Shown one piece after another: positions 42,495 through 50,728 of a stretch of 64,000 bases of DNA (positions are counted from its first letter, which is position 1; every line of letters starts with the position of its first letter). The stretch covers positions 1 through 64,000 of the forward strand of contig JAJEHD010000003.1 of assembly GCA_022819505.1 (NCBI GenBank), read 5' to 3'. The stretch comes from Acidimicrobiia bacterium. Its GTDB lineage: Bacteria; Actinomycetota; Acidimicrobiia; Acidimicrobiales; Aldehydirespiratoraceae. The notes below the pieces were generated by a model, which made no database searches, had not been told where the DNA came from, and saw nothing but the letters and a program-made list of their open reading frames with translations. The position numbers and the translations under genes were made by a program.

Positions 42495-43745
42495 GTGCTC
42501 GGTCGCCCCCGCCTGTACACCGCATACCGCCAGGAAGCTCAGCTGCTCCCTACGTGGACCCAGAAGGTGATCTGCACGCTGTTCGTGGCCATGTTGTTCC
42601 TGCTGCCCTTCGAACTGCCGGTAATCAGCCACATTCCCCTCGTGCGCTTCCTGGGCGACAACGACTGGATGCGGCCCATGGCCCTCATGATGGTGCTGGC
42701 CATCGCGGCACTGGGCCTCAACCTGCTGGCCGGCGTGGCCGGGCAGGTGTCGCTGGGCCACGCCTTCTTCATGGGGGTGGGCGCATGTGCCGCGGTGTAT
42801 CTCGGAGGAAGCAGCGGCGAGGAGACTTGGGGCCATTCGTTGCCGATCTGGATCTGGCTGCCCGCCGCCGGCATCGTGGCCGCCCTGGTTGGCGTGGCTG
42901 TGTCGCCGGTGGCGGTGCGGCTCCGGGGCCTCTACCTGGCCATTGTCACGTTGGGCCTGGTCTTCCTTGGAATCCATTTCGGCAACACCAGCTGGGGCCG
43001 CAAGATTGCCGGACCACCTGCGCTGGGCCGTGAGTTCCCTGGCCTGGACGTGCGGCTGTGGAAGGAGGAGACCCCGCTCATCAATGTTGAGGATGACGGC
43101 CGGTGGCTCTGGTTCGACGTCACCGACCTCCAGAAGCGGTACCTGTTCCTGCTGGTGCTCACCATCGCGTTCACGCTGGTAGCCAAGAACCTGACCCGCA
43201 CCCGCACCGGTCGGGCCCTGCAGGCGATCCGGGACCGCGACATCGCAGCCGAGGTCATGGGCGTGCCCGAGTTCCGCTACAAGGTGATCGCCTTCGCGGT
43301 GTCGTCGTTCTTCGCGGGCGTGGCCGGAGCCCTGTTCTCGGCCCTGTCGCAGCGGATCCTGGCCACCGACTTCGGCCTGTTCCTGTCGGTGGAGTTCATC
43401 GCCATCTTGCTCATCGGCGGGGCGGGGACGACCTCGGGCACCCTTATCGGCACATTCTTCGTGGTGATGGTGCCGCAGTTCGTGGAGGAGTTCACTAAGT
43501 GGCTCGACCGCGCCGAGGGCGGGCTCACCGAGCAGTTGGCCCGGTTCCTGCTCACCGAGGGGGACGACTTTGGCATCATCAACACCGCTATCCAGACGCC
43601 GGGTTGGACGCTGAGCGTGTTCGACTGGAACATCGTCCTGTTCGGCGCGCTCATCGTCGTGTTCCTGATCGTGGAGCCGCTCGGAATCTTCGGAATCTGG
43701 GTCCGGGTGCGCAACTACTGGAAGAGGTGGCCGTTCAGCTATTGA
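42495..43745 (+). CDS. livM: Branched-chain-type ABC transporter permease LivM
   Basis: The 416-residue second permease has the family opening LGLNLLAGVAGQVSLGHAFFMGVGA, a second domain with LRGLYLAIVTLGLVFLGIHF and the coupling segment RTRTGRALQAIRDRDIAAEVMGVPEFRYKV. A large loop (about residues 165-215) follows the first half. Start GTG 42495 has GGGAGGG eight bases upstream. It follows livH by 37 nt; a hairpin separates it from the binding-protein gene. Confidence 0.9.
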   Translation: MLGRPRLYTAYRQEAQLLPTWTQKVICTLFVAMLFLLPFELPVISHIPLVRFLGDNDWMRPMALMMVLAIAALGLNLLAGVAGQVSLGHAFFMGVGACAAVYLGGSSGEETWGHSLPIWIWLPAAGIVAALVGVAVSPVAVRLRGLYLAIVTLGLVFLGIHFGNTSWGRKIAGPPALGREFPGLDVRLWKEETPLINVEDDGRWLWFDVTDLQKRYLFLLVLTIAFTLVAKNLTRTRTGRALQAIRDRDIAAEVMGVPEFRYKVIAFAVSSFFAGVAGALFSALSQRILATDFGLFLSVEFIAILLIGGAGTTSGTLIGTFFVVMVPQFVEEFTKWLDRAEGGLTEQLARFLLTEGDDFGIINTAIQTPGWTLSVFDWNIVLFGALIVVFLIVEPLGIFGIWVRVRNYWKRWPFSY

Positions 43746-43772
43746 TAAACCACCGTCCCCAAGTCAAGATAG

Positions 43773-43795
43773 TGGGAGCCATCAGGGTGCTCCCA
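43773..43795 (+). terminator. Hairpin between livM and the first binding-protein gene
   Basis: TGGGAGC (43773-43779) and GCTCCCA (43789-43795) form a perfect 7-bp stem with a 9-nt loop and no T-run. Stem-loops at permease/binding-protein junctions often end part of the transcription or protect the abundant binding-protein message from decay. Confidence 0.45.
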
Positions 43796-43826
43796 GCCCA
43801 ATAGACAAACCCTTGGAGGAGAGACC

Positions 43827-45338
43827 GTGAAACCAATTAGATGGATGCTCGCAGTGCTCTGCGCCCTGGCCCTGGTCGCTTCAGCCTGCGGCGACGACGA
43901 GCCGGACACGTCGACAGCCGACGCCGCGGCCGCCACGGCACAGGCGGAAGCCGAAGCGGCCGAAGCCGAGGCCGCCGCGGCCGAGGCGGAGCGGGCCGCC
44001 GCGCAGGCGGAAGCCGAAGCGGCCCAAGCGGCCGCAGAGGAAGCCGCCGCAAGGTTGGCGGAGGCTGAGGCGGCCGCCGCCGAGGCAAGCGCCGAGCAGC
44101 AGGCAGAGGCGCAGGCCGCGCTGGAAGCGGCCCAGGCTGAGGCCGAAGCGGCTCAGGCTGCCGCGGAAGCGGCCCAGGCGGAGGCCGAGATGGCCGCCAG
44201 TGAGGCTGCCGAGGCCCAGGAGGCGCTGGCCGCGGCCGAGGGAGCCATAGCTCACGACATCGGCGTGGACGTAGAGACGCAGACGATCCGGGTAGGTCTC
44301 AACACCGACCTGACCGGCATCTTCGCCCCGCTCACCACCAAGATCACCGACGCCCACCTGGCTTACTGGGAGTGGGTCAACGACAACGGCGGGATCCAGG
44401 GCTGGACGATCGAACCGGTCGTGCTCGACAATGCCTACGACGTGCCCACCCACCTCGAGAACTACGAGGTCATGTCGGGCGACGGACCCGAGAGCGTGGT
44501 GATGTTCGCCACCTCCACGGGCTCGCCCCACTCCGCGTCCACCTCGCAGCTGCTTATCGAGGACAACATGGCTGCCATCCCGCTGTCGTGGTACTCGGGC
44601 TGGGCCGACCCCTCGATCGGCAAGAATCTGTTCGAGGTGCAGACCAACTACTGCATCGAGGCCATGAACGGCACCACCTACATGGCCGAGACCTACGGCC
44701 CGAACGTGGCCATCGCCACTTTCCCCGGTGACTACGGCCAGGACGCGGCCAGGGGCGTGAAGATCGCGGCTGAGGCCCTGGGTCTGAACGTCGTCTACGA
44801 CGGTGAGGGCGCGGTGATCCCGGGCGCCGACCAGACACCCGTCATCACCGGCATCGTGGAGTCCGGCGCGGACTGGGTGTGGGTCACCCTCAACCCCGGT
44901 CACACGGCACAGCTCATGGGTGGTTCGGCCGCGGCCGGGTTCACCGGGCAGTGGATCGGCAGCGCGCCGAGCTGGAACCCGGCTCTACTGCTGGTCGACG
45001 GCTTCAAGGAACTGGCCGACGCGTTCTACACCCACTCCACCTACACGGTGCTGCTGGGTGAGGGAGCGGGCGCTGGCGCGGTAGGGCAGGCCGCAGGCAT
45101 GCAGGAGCTGCTCGACGTCATGCGCGAGTACCGCCCGGAGGCCCCCTGGGACGACTTCTACATCATCAGCTGGATCCAGGGCTACGTCGTGCACCAGATC
45201 CTCGACAAGGCCATCAGCAACGGCAACATCACCCGGGCCGGCGTGCTGGCTGCGGCTAATCAGGTGACGGCCGACCTGAACGGTCTGGCACCCGACCAGT
45301 CGTGGGTGGGCAACCCCAACGACAACGTGGTGCGCTAG
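43827..45338 (+). CDS. LivK-like ABC substrate-binding lipoprotein 1, cut by an in-frame TAG
   Basis: The product up to the TAG has 503 residues. It has a signal peptide and lipobox (LALVASACGDDE) and an Ala/Glu-rich helical stalk (about residues 30-148). The type I periplasmic-binding fold starts at TIRVGLNTDLTGIFAPL, and VVMFATSTGSPHSAST and FPGDYGQDAARGVKIAAE follow. Its tandem paralogue at 47315-48955 continues NNNVVRETYLYDVDL where this gene reads NDNVVR-stop-TYLYDVDL, a GAG-to-TAG change. Reading on restores 50 more conserved residues. The protein may be truncated, read through, or lost. Start GTG 43827 has GGAGGAGAG upstream. Confidence 0.85.
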   Translation: MKPIRWMLAVLCALALVASACGDDEPDTSTADAAAATAQAEAEAAEAEAAAAEAERAAAQAEAEAAQAAAEEAAARLAEAEAAAAEASAEQQAEAQAALEAAQAEAEAAQAAAEAAQAEAEMAASEAAEAQEALAAAEGAIAHDIGVDVETQTIRVGLNTDLTGIFAPLTTKITDAHLAYWEWVNDNGGIQGWTIEPVVLDNAYDVPTHLENYEVMSGDGPESVVMFATSTGSPHSASTSQLLIEDNMAAIPLSWYSGWADPSIGKNLFEVQTNYCIEAMNGTTYMAETYGPNVAIATFPGDYGQDAARGVKIAAEALGLNVVYDGEGAVIPGADQTPVITGIVESGADWVWVTLNPGHTAQLMGGSAAAGFTGQWIGSAPSWNPALLLVDGFKELADAFYTHSTYTVLLGEGAGAGAVGQAAGMQELLDVMREYRPEAPWDDFYIISWIQGYVVHQILDKAISNGNITRAGVLAAANQVTADLNGLAPDQSWVGNPNDNVVR

Positions 45339-45491
45339 ACCTACCTGTACGACGTCGACCTGTCGCTGTACACGCCGGGCGCCACCATCTCGGATGAGAA
45401 CGGCAACAGCGGTTACTCGCTGATCAAGGGCCCCTACGCTTCCGAGACCGCTCTCAACTGGGAGTACGAGCCCTGCTTCGTGGCCTCCTAA
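45339..45491 (+). pseudogene. Separated C-terminal coding tail of LivK-like protein 1
   Basis: Directly after the TAG at 45336-45338 the same frame stays open for 50 codons to TAA 45489-45491. It matches the end of the downstream paralogue almost residue for residue (TYLYDVDL, then YTPG, then LIKGPYASETALNWEYEPCF). There is no start codon or ribosome site for separate translation. Its conservation argues that the stop is recent, read through, or a sequencing error. Confidence 0.85.
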
Positions 45492-45505
45492 TCCGCTAGG
45501 GACTG

Positions 45506-45543
45506 CCGGCGGGGCGGCACTGCGCGAGCAGTCGCCCCGCCGG
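45506..45543 (+). terminator. Strong hairpin after the first binding-protein gene
   Basis: Arms CCGGCGGGGCG (45506-45516) and CGCCCCGCCGG (45533-45543) pair perfectly over 11 bp. Inside, ACTGC/GCAGT closes a GCGA tetraloop with a 2-nt bulge. It lies 14 nt past the TAA and just before repeat copy D. It is a probable terminator or 3' stabiliser; no T-run follows. Confidence 0.65.
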
Positions 45544-45548
45544 GGCCT

Positions 45549-45600
45549 GATTCCCGCTCCTGTTCGCTCCGCTCACGGGCCGCTCGGGCCCTGCCCGCCC
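45549..45600 (+). repeat. Dispersed intergenic repeat, copy D (5' part only)
   Basis: GATTCCCGCTCCTGTTCGCT and the following CACGGGCCGCTCGGGCC match copies A-C; similarity then fades in CTGCCCGCCCG. The 3' half with GCTCGGCCTC is missing. It occupies the gap between the hairpin and livF. Confidence 0.75.
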
Positions 45601-45615
45601 GCAAGACTGCTGACA

Positions 45616-46407
45616 ATGCTCGAAGTCGCCAATCTCGAGGTCGTCTACAACGAGGTTGTCCTCGTGCTGCGCGGCCTGTCCATCGAGGTGCCCGCCGGCG
45701 GCATCGTGGCGCTGCTCGGTGCCAACGGCGCGGGCAAGACCACTGCGGTGCGGGCCATCACCGGCCTGCTCGACATCCACGAGGGTGACATCACCAAGGG
45801 CTCGGTCGTCTGGAACGGGACTGACATCTCCAACCACAAACCGTCGCGCATCGTGGAGGCCGGGATCACCCAGGTCATGGAGGGCCGCCGGATCTTCGCC
45901 GAGCTTTCCGTGGACGAGAACCTCAACGCGGGCGCGTTCACCGTGCGGGACCGAAAGGAGAACGAGGACGCCTACGAGCGGGTCATGGAACTGTTCCCGT
46001 TGTTGCAGGGTCGCCGACGCGATACCGCGGGGTACCTCTCCGGCGGCGAGCAGCAGATGCTGGCCATCGGTCGGGCGCTCATGGCCGACCCGAAGCTGCT
46101 CATCCTCGACGAGCCCTCCCTCGGACTCGCTCCCATGCTGATCGAGCAGATTCGCGACATCATCGTGGACATCAACGCTCAGGGCACCAGCGTGCTGCTG
46201 ATCGAGCAGAACGCGGTGATGGCCCTGTCCATCGCCCACTACGGCTACGTGATGGAGTCGGGCAAGGTGGTGATGGACGGTGATCCCAAGAAGCTGCTCG
46301 CCGACGAGGACGTGCAGGAGTTCTACCTGGGCCTGCACGCCGAGGGTGAGCGCAAGTCGTTCCGCGACGTGAAGCACTACAAACGCCGCAAGCGATGGCT
46401 GTCATGA
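45616..46407 (+). CDS. livF: ABC transporter ATP-binding protein LivF
   Basis: The 263-residue ATPase has Walker A LLGANGAGKTTAVRAI (about residues 34-49), signature YLSGGEQQMLAIGRALM, Walker B LLILDEPSLGLAP and the H-loop region. ITQVMEGRRIFAELSVDENL is a LivF hallmark. It powers the LivHM permeases with LivG. The C-terminus has a basic extension (KSFRDVKHYKRRKRWLS). Its TGA overlaps the preferred livG start as ATGA. Confidence 0.93.
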   Translation: MLEVANLEVVYNEVVLVLRGLSIEVPAGGIVALLGANGAGKTTAVRAITGLLDIHEGDITKGSVVWNGTDISNHKPSRIVEAGITQVMEGRRIFAELSVDENLNAGAFTVRDRKENEDAYERVMELFPLLQGRRRDTAGYLSGGEQQMLAIGRALMADPKLLILDEPSLGLAPMLIEQIRDIIVDINAQGTSVLLIEQNAVMALSIAHYGYVMESGKVVMDGDPKKLLADEDVQEFYLGLHAEGERKSFRDVKHYKRRKRWLS

Positions 46408-47210
46408 GTCCCGTGGAGCCGGCCCGCGCTCTTCTGGAAGTGGACGACATCTCCCTGCGCTTCGGCGGGGTCACGGCCATCGACTCGGTGTCGTTCGAGG
46501 TCCGGGAGGAAGAGCTGTTCGCCATCATCGGTCCCAACGGCGCGGGCAAGACCTCGATCTTCAACTCGATCTCGCAGGTCTACCGGCCCCAGTCGGGCGA
46601 CATCCGCTGGAAGGGGACCTCCATCATGGGCACCCGCCCCGACCGGGTGGCCCAGCTCGGAGTGGCCCGCACGTTCCAGAACATCGAGCTGTTCTCGCAC
46701 ATGACCGTGCTCGACAACCTGCTGACCGGCCGGCACATCCGGATGACCGGGTCGTTCCTGGCTGGCGCGGTGTGGGTCGGCAAGGCCAAGCGCGAGGAGA
46801 TCGAGCACCGCCGCAGGGTGGAGGACATCATCGACTTCCTGGAGATCGAGGGCTGGCGAAAGCACCCGGTGGCCCTGCTGCCCTACGGCATCCAGAAACG
46901 GGTAGAGCTGGGGCGGGCGCTGGCCATGGATCCCGAGCTGCTGATGCTCGACGAGCCGGTCGCGGGCATGAACCTCGAGGAGACCGAGGACATGGCCCGG
47001 TTCATCCTCGACATCCGCCGCGAGCTCGGAGTGACACTGCTCATGGTGGAGCACGACATGGGCCTGGTGATGGACATCGCGGACCGGGTGATGGTCCTGG
47101 ACTTCGGCCGCAGGATTTCCGAGGGATCCCCGGCCGAGGTGCAGCGCGATCCCAACGTGATCGCGGCCTATCTCGGCAGTACGGAACTGGACGCGTCCGT
47201 CACCGAGTAG
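46404..47210 (+). CDS. livG: ABC transporter ATP-binding protein LivG
   Basis: The 268-residue ATPase (from ATG 46404, overlapping the livF stop; ATG 46395 is possible) has Walker A IIGPNGAGKTSIFNSI and the LivG-specific GVARTFQNIELFSHMTVLDNL. The signature LLPYGIQKRVELGRALA carries YGIQ in place of the usual SYGxQ/SGGQ, and Walker B LLMLDEPVAGMN follows. The Q-loop and the EHDMGLVMDIADRV switch region are present. It completes the ATPase pair of the transporter. Confidence 0.93.
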   Translation: MSPVEPARALLEVDDISLRFGGVTAIDSVSFEVREEELFAIIGPNGAGKTSIFNSISQVYRPQSGDIRWKGTSIMGTRPDRVAQLGVARTFQNIELFSHMTVLDNLLTGRHIRMTGSFLAGAVWVGKAKREEIEHRRRVEDIIDFLEIEGWRKHPVALLPYGIQKRVELGRALAMDPELLMLDEPVAGMNLEETEDMARFILDIRRELGVTLLMVEHDMGLVMDIADRVMVLDFGRRISEGSPAEVQRDPNVIAAYLGSTELDASVTE

Positions 47211-47314
47211 GCCGGACGGCTGAGAACCGGCTCCGGAGGCCGGGCCCGCAGACGCACGAATCCGGCCCATGCTCGGGCGCGACGGGTAGCCTTCGCCGAA
47301 GGGAGGAAGAGCCT

Positions 47315-48955
47315 GTGAAACGCATGAAATGGATGCTGGTGGTCCTCAGTGCGGTGGCCCTGGTTGCCTCGGCCTGCGGTGACGACGAGCCGGACACGTC
47401 GGCAACCGACGCCGCCGCGGCGGCTGACGCGGAGAGGACTGCGGCGGCTGACGCGGAGAGGACTGCGGCGCAGGCGGAAGCCGAAGCGGCCCAGGCGGCG
47501 GCCGAAGCGGCCCAGGCGGCGGCCGAAGAAGCCGCGGCAAGGCTGGCCGAGGCCGAGGCGTCTGCTGCGGAGGCAAGCGCTGAACAGCAGGCAGAGGCGC
47601 AGGCCGCGCTGGAAGCGGCCCGGGCCGGGGCCGAGGCGGCGCAGGCCGCGCTGGAGGCAGCCCAAGCGGAGGCCGAGGCGGCTGCGGGGGAAGTTGCCGA
47701 GGCCCAGGAAGCGCTGGCCGCGGCCGAGGGCGCGATAGCTCACGACATCGGTGTGGACATAGAGTCGAAGACCATCCGCGTGGGTATGAACACCGACCTG
47801 ACCGGCATCTTTGCCCCGCTGATCACCAAGATCACCGACGGACATCTGGCCTACTGGGAGCGGGTCAACGACACCGGCGGGATCCAGGGCTGGTCGGTCG
47901 AGCCGGTTGTGCTGGACAACGCCTACGACGTTCCCACGCATCTGGAGAACTATGAGGCCATGGCGGGCGACGGCGACCAGAGCGTGGTGATGTTCAGCAT
48001 GTCCGTCGGCTCGCCCCATACCGCGGCCACCGCCGAATCGCTCATCGAGGACAACCTGGTCGCCATCCCGATCTCGTGGTACTCGGGGTGGGCCGACCCT
48101 TCGATCGGCAAGAACGTGTTCGAGGTGGGGACCAACTACTGCCTCGAGGCCATGAACGGCGTGACCTACATGTCGGAGACCTATGGCCCCGACCTCGCCA
48201 TCGTCAGCTTCCCCGGCGACTACGGCGAGGACGCCGCCCAGGGTGCGAAGATCGCGGCCGATGCACTGGGCCTCAACATCGTCTATGACGGCCAAGCCCA
48301 AGTGATCCCCGGCGCCGACCTGACGCCGGTCATCACCCGCATCGTCGAGTCCGGCGCCGACTGGGTGTGGCTGGCCACGAGCCCCAGCACGACCGCGAAC
48401 CTGATGGGCGGCGCCGCACAGGCGGGCTTCACCGGCCAGTGGGCGGGCAACGTACCCAGCTGGAACCCGGCCCTGCTCGGCGTCGAAGGACTCGCGGAGC
48501 TGGCTGACGCCGTCTACACCCATTCCACCTATGTGGTGCTGTGGGACGCCGAAGACTCGGAGGGCATGCAGGACATGATCAGCGGGATGCGCGAGTACCG
48601 CCCGGACGCGCCGTTCGATGACGTTTACATCGTCAGCTGGATCCTGGGCTACATCGCCCACCAGATCTTGGACCAGGCCATCAGCAACGGCAACCTCACC
48701 AGGGCCGGCGTGCTGGCGGCGGCCAACCAGATCACGGCCGACCTCAAGGACCTTTCGCCGGACCAGAGTTGGCGCGGCAACCCCAACAACAACGTCGTGC
48801 GTGAGACCTACCTGTACGACGTCGACCTCGCGCGGTACACGCCGGGCGTGACGGTGTCGGAGGAGGGAAGCAACAACGGCTTCACCCTCATCAAGGGGCC
48901 TTATGCCTCCGAGACCGCCTTGAACTGGGAGTACGAGCCCTGCTTCAAGCCGTAG
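47315..48955 (+). CDS. LivK-like ABC substrate-binding lipoprotein 2
   Basis: The 546-residue paralogue of the protein at 43827 is uninterrupted. Start GTG 47315 has GGGAGGAAG upstream. It has a signal and lipobox (ALVASACGDDE) and an Ala/Glu coiled-coil-like stalk (about residues 30-144) with two copies of AAADAERTA near its start. The binding fold runs from IRVGMNTDLTGIFAPLI to YEPCFKP, with FPGDYGEDAAQGAKIAADAL. It probably supplies the LivHMFG channel. The duplicated receptors flank livF-livG, which could widen substrate range or cover for the interrupted copy. Confidence 0.93.
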   Translation: MKRMKWMLVVLSAVALVASACGDDEPDTSATDAAAAADAERTAAADAERTAAQAEAEAAQAAAEAAQAAAEEAAARLAEAEASAAEASAEQQAEAQAALEAARAGAEAAQAALEAAQAEAEAAAGEVAEAQEALAAAEGAIAHDIGVDIESKTIRVGMNTDLTGIFAPLITKITDGHLAYWERVNDTGGIQGWSVEPVVLDNAYDVPTHLENYEAMAGDGDQSVVMFSMSVGSPHTAATAESLIEDNLVAIPISWYSGWADPSIGKNVFEVGTNYCLEAMNGVTYMSETYGPDLAIVSFPGDYGEDAAQGAKIAADALGLNIVYDGQAQVIPGADLTPVITRIVESGADWVWLATSPSTTANLMGGAAQAGFTGQWAGNVPSWNPALLGVEGLAELADAVYTHSTYVVLWDAEDSEGMQDMISGMREYRPDAPFDDVYIVSWILGYIAHQILDQAISNGNLTRAGVLAAANQITADLKDLSPDQSWRGNPNNNVVRETYLYDVDLARYTPGVTVSEEGSNNGFTLIKGPYASETALNWEYEPCFKP

Positions 48956-49000
48956 TGATCGACTGGGAGGCCTACCGCCCGCCCACGTAGGATCATCGGT

Positions 49001-49999
49001 GTGACTGGGACTGCCATAGCGCGCGCCTCGGCCGCGCTGCTCGACGAGCGTCGCCAGCTCGCTGTCGATGAACTGACCGAACTGGCCGCGATCGACGACT
49101 CGGCCGTGCCCTCACTCGCCTCGCTGGCCCACGAGGTGCGCCTGGCCTGGGCCGGCACGACCGTTGAGGTGGAGGGAATCTTGTCGGCCAAGACCGGTGG
49201 CTGTCCTGAGGACTGCCACTTCTGCAGCCAGTCGGCCGCTTTCGACACCCAGGTCAAGGCCACCCCGTTCCTGGACACCGAAGAGGTGCTGGCCGCCGCG
49301 CGTGAGACCGCGGAGCTCGGGGCCACCGAATTCTGCATGGTGCTGGCCGTGCGGGGCCCGGACCGCCGCACCATGGACCGGCTCATCGAGCTGACGGCGC
49401 TGGTGTCGGCTTCCACCGGCCTGAACGTTGCCGTCAGCGCCGGCATCCTCACCCGGGAGCAGGCCTTCGAGCTGGCCGAGGCCGGGGTGCACCGCTACAA
49501 CCACAACCTGGAGACGAGCCGTTCGTTCTTCGGCGAGGTCGTCACCACCCACAGTTTCGACGAGCGGGTCGACACCTGCAGCTACGTGCGTGAGGCCGGC
49601 ATGGAGCTGTGCTGCGGCGTGCTCCTCGGGATGGGGGAGACCACCGAGCAGCGCCTGGAGCTGATCGAGCAGATTAGGGAGGTACGGCCCTGCGAGGTGC
49701 CCATCAACTTCCTGAATCCCCGTCCCGGCACGCCGCTGCAGATACGCAAGCCGGTGGGAGCCCTGGAGGCCATCCGCTGGATCGCGCTGTTCCGGCTGGC
49801 CCTGCCGTCGGTGATCCTGCGCTACGCCGGCGGCCGCGAGATCACCCTCCGGGACCTGCAGGCCATGGGCATGACCTCGGGAATCAACGCGCTGATCGTG
49901 GGCAACTACCTGACCACTCTGGGGCGATCACCTCGCCAGGACCTCGACATGCTCGCCGACCTGCGTATGCCCATAGGCAGCCTGTCGGCCGCGGTTTGA
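49001..49999 (+). CDS. bioB: Biotin synthase
   Basis: BioB (332 aa) is a radical-SAM enzyme that inserts sulfur into dethiobiotin. The [4Fe-4S] motif is [13 protein letters not shown] (CxxxCxxC, about residues 66-76), preceded by [10 protein letters not shown]. Downstream are [43 protein letters not shown] and [20 protein letters not shown], with the Arg ligand for the [2Fe-2S] cluster. Start GTG 49001. The next gene begins inside its stop (TTGA). Confidence 0.96.
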   Translation: MTGTAIARASAALLDERRQLAVDELTELAAIDDSAVPSLASLAHEVRLAWAGTTVEVEGILSAKTGGCPEDCHFCSQSAAFDTQVKATPFLDTEEVLAAARETAELGATEFCMVLAVRGPDRRTMDRLIELTALVSASTGLNVAVSAGILTREQAFELAEAGVHRYNHNLETSRSFFGEVVTTHSFDERVDTCSYVREAGMELCCGVLLGMGETTEQRLELIEQIREVRPCEVPINFLNPRPGTPLQIRKPVGALEAIRWIALFRLALPSVILRYAGGREITLRDLQAMGMTSGINALIVGNYLTTLGRSPRQDLDMLADLRMPIGSLSAAV

Positions 50000-50175
50000 G
50001 CGAGCCGGAGGTCTACTGCCCGGGCTGCGGTCATCGCGACTGCTCCGGCTGCCTGCCCGAACTGGACCCGCCCCGCTACTGCGCTTGGTGCGGGGCCTGG
50101 CTGGCCACCGCCGTCACCCCCGCCGGCTGGACGGCCAGGTGCCGCAACTGCGGCACGACGGGCTCAGGCTCGTAG
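49996..50175 (+). CDS. bsaP: Biotin synthase auxiliary protein BsaP-like (59 aa, four CxxC pairs)
   Basis: A 59-residue frame from TTG 49996, coupled to the bioB stop, encodes eight cysteines in four CxxC pairs (Cys8/11, 16/19, 29/32, 49/52). The C-terminal half, [20 protein letters not shown] followed by WTARCRNCG, matches the BsaP pattern found beside actinobacterial bioB. BsaP is reported to support biotin synthase function, probably through its iron-sulfur clusters. The first two CxxC pairs are an additional N-terminal knuckle. Its last 12 nt overlap the convergent PaaD-like gene. Confidence 0.75.
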   Translation: MSEPEVYCPGCGHRDCSGCLPELDPPRYCAWCGAWLATAVTPAGWTARCRNCGTTGSGS

Positions 50176-50634
50176 GACCTCCACCACCTCACCGCAGGCT
50201 CCGCACCGGTGCACGGCCCGGCAGCGCGCGGGGCCGAAGGGAGACTGCTCCACCAGGGCCTGAGCACCGCATCTGGGGCATTGGGCCGGCTTGCCCGGCA
50301 CCGCTATCGACACCGTGAAGTCGCGGGCCATGACGGAACGGGCGTGCTCGCTGAGTCTGGAGGTGTCCCAGGCCTCGGTGCTGCGACACACGTTGACGTC
50401 GGTGATGCCGTCCAGCCCGCCCACGGCGGTGGCGATGTCGGACGAGATGACGTCGGTGGCGGGGCAGCCGCTGAACGTGGTGATCAGTTCGACCGTGACC
50501 CGTCCCCCGGCGATCCCGACCGCCGCGATCATGCCCATGTCGACCACGCTGACGCCGGGGTACTCAGGGTCGTCCACGGCCTGTAGAGCACCCATCACGT
50601 CGGTCGCGGTGATCCTGCAGGTGCCGCTCGTCAC
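50164..50634 (-). CDS. PaaD-like MIP18/DUF59 protein with zinc ribbon
   Basis: The 156-residue protein joins an N-terminal MIP18 (DUF59) domain (ALQAVDDPEYPGVSVVDMGM and ITTFSGCPATDVISSDIA with its conserved Cys) to a C-terminal zinc ribbon (CPRCGAQALVEQSPFGPARC, then HRCGACGEVVE). This is the PaaD architecture. PaaD is thought to mature or repair the metal centre of phenylacetyl-CoA epoxidase. No paaABCE genes are nearby; instead it faces bioB-bsaP. Start is GTG 50634. A general Fe-S assembly role is an alternative. Confidence 0.75.
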   Translation of the reverse strand: MTSGTCRITATDVMGALQAVDDPEYPGVSVVDMGMIAAVGIAGGRVTVELITTFSGCPATDVISSDIATAVGGLDGITDVNVCRSTEAWDTSRLSEHARSVMARDFTVSIAVPGKPAQCPRCGAQALVEQSPFGPARCRAVHRCGACGEVVEVLRA

Positions 50635-50728
50635 GCTCCAACCCTACGACGACACCGGTCCGACCATGCCGTCCTCGCCCTGGAAACAGGCAGGCAGCGT
50701 GCAGGGCCGAGCACTAGTGTCACGGGCC

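Noticed and set aside
45336..45338. TAG recoded as a sense codon genome-wide (for example pyrrolysine)
   Set aside because: TAG ends gyrB, dciA, dctQ, bsaP and the deacetylase gene at expected lengths, so it is an ordinary stop; only local readthrough remains possible.
46772..47314. Upstream extension of the second LivK-like protein by about 180 codons
   Set aside because: It overlaps livG in another frame; the lipoprotein signal and ribosome site define the true start at GTG 47315.
43914..47745. Tandem DNA repeats or a CRISPR-like array in the Ala/Glu-coding segments
   Set aside because: The repetitiveness follows codon use for Ala/Glu heptads in an intact frame; there are no regular spacers, and no cas gene is in the window.
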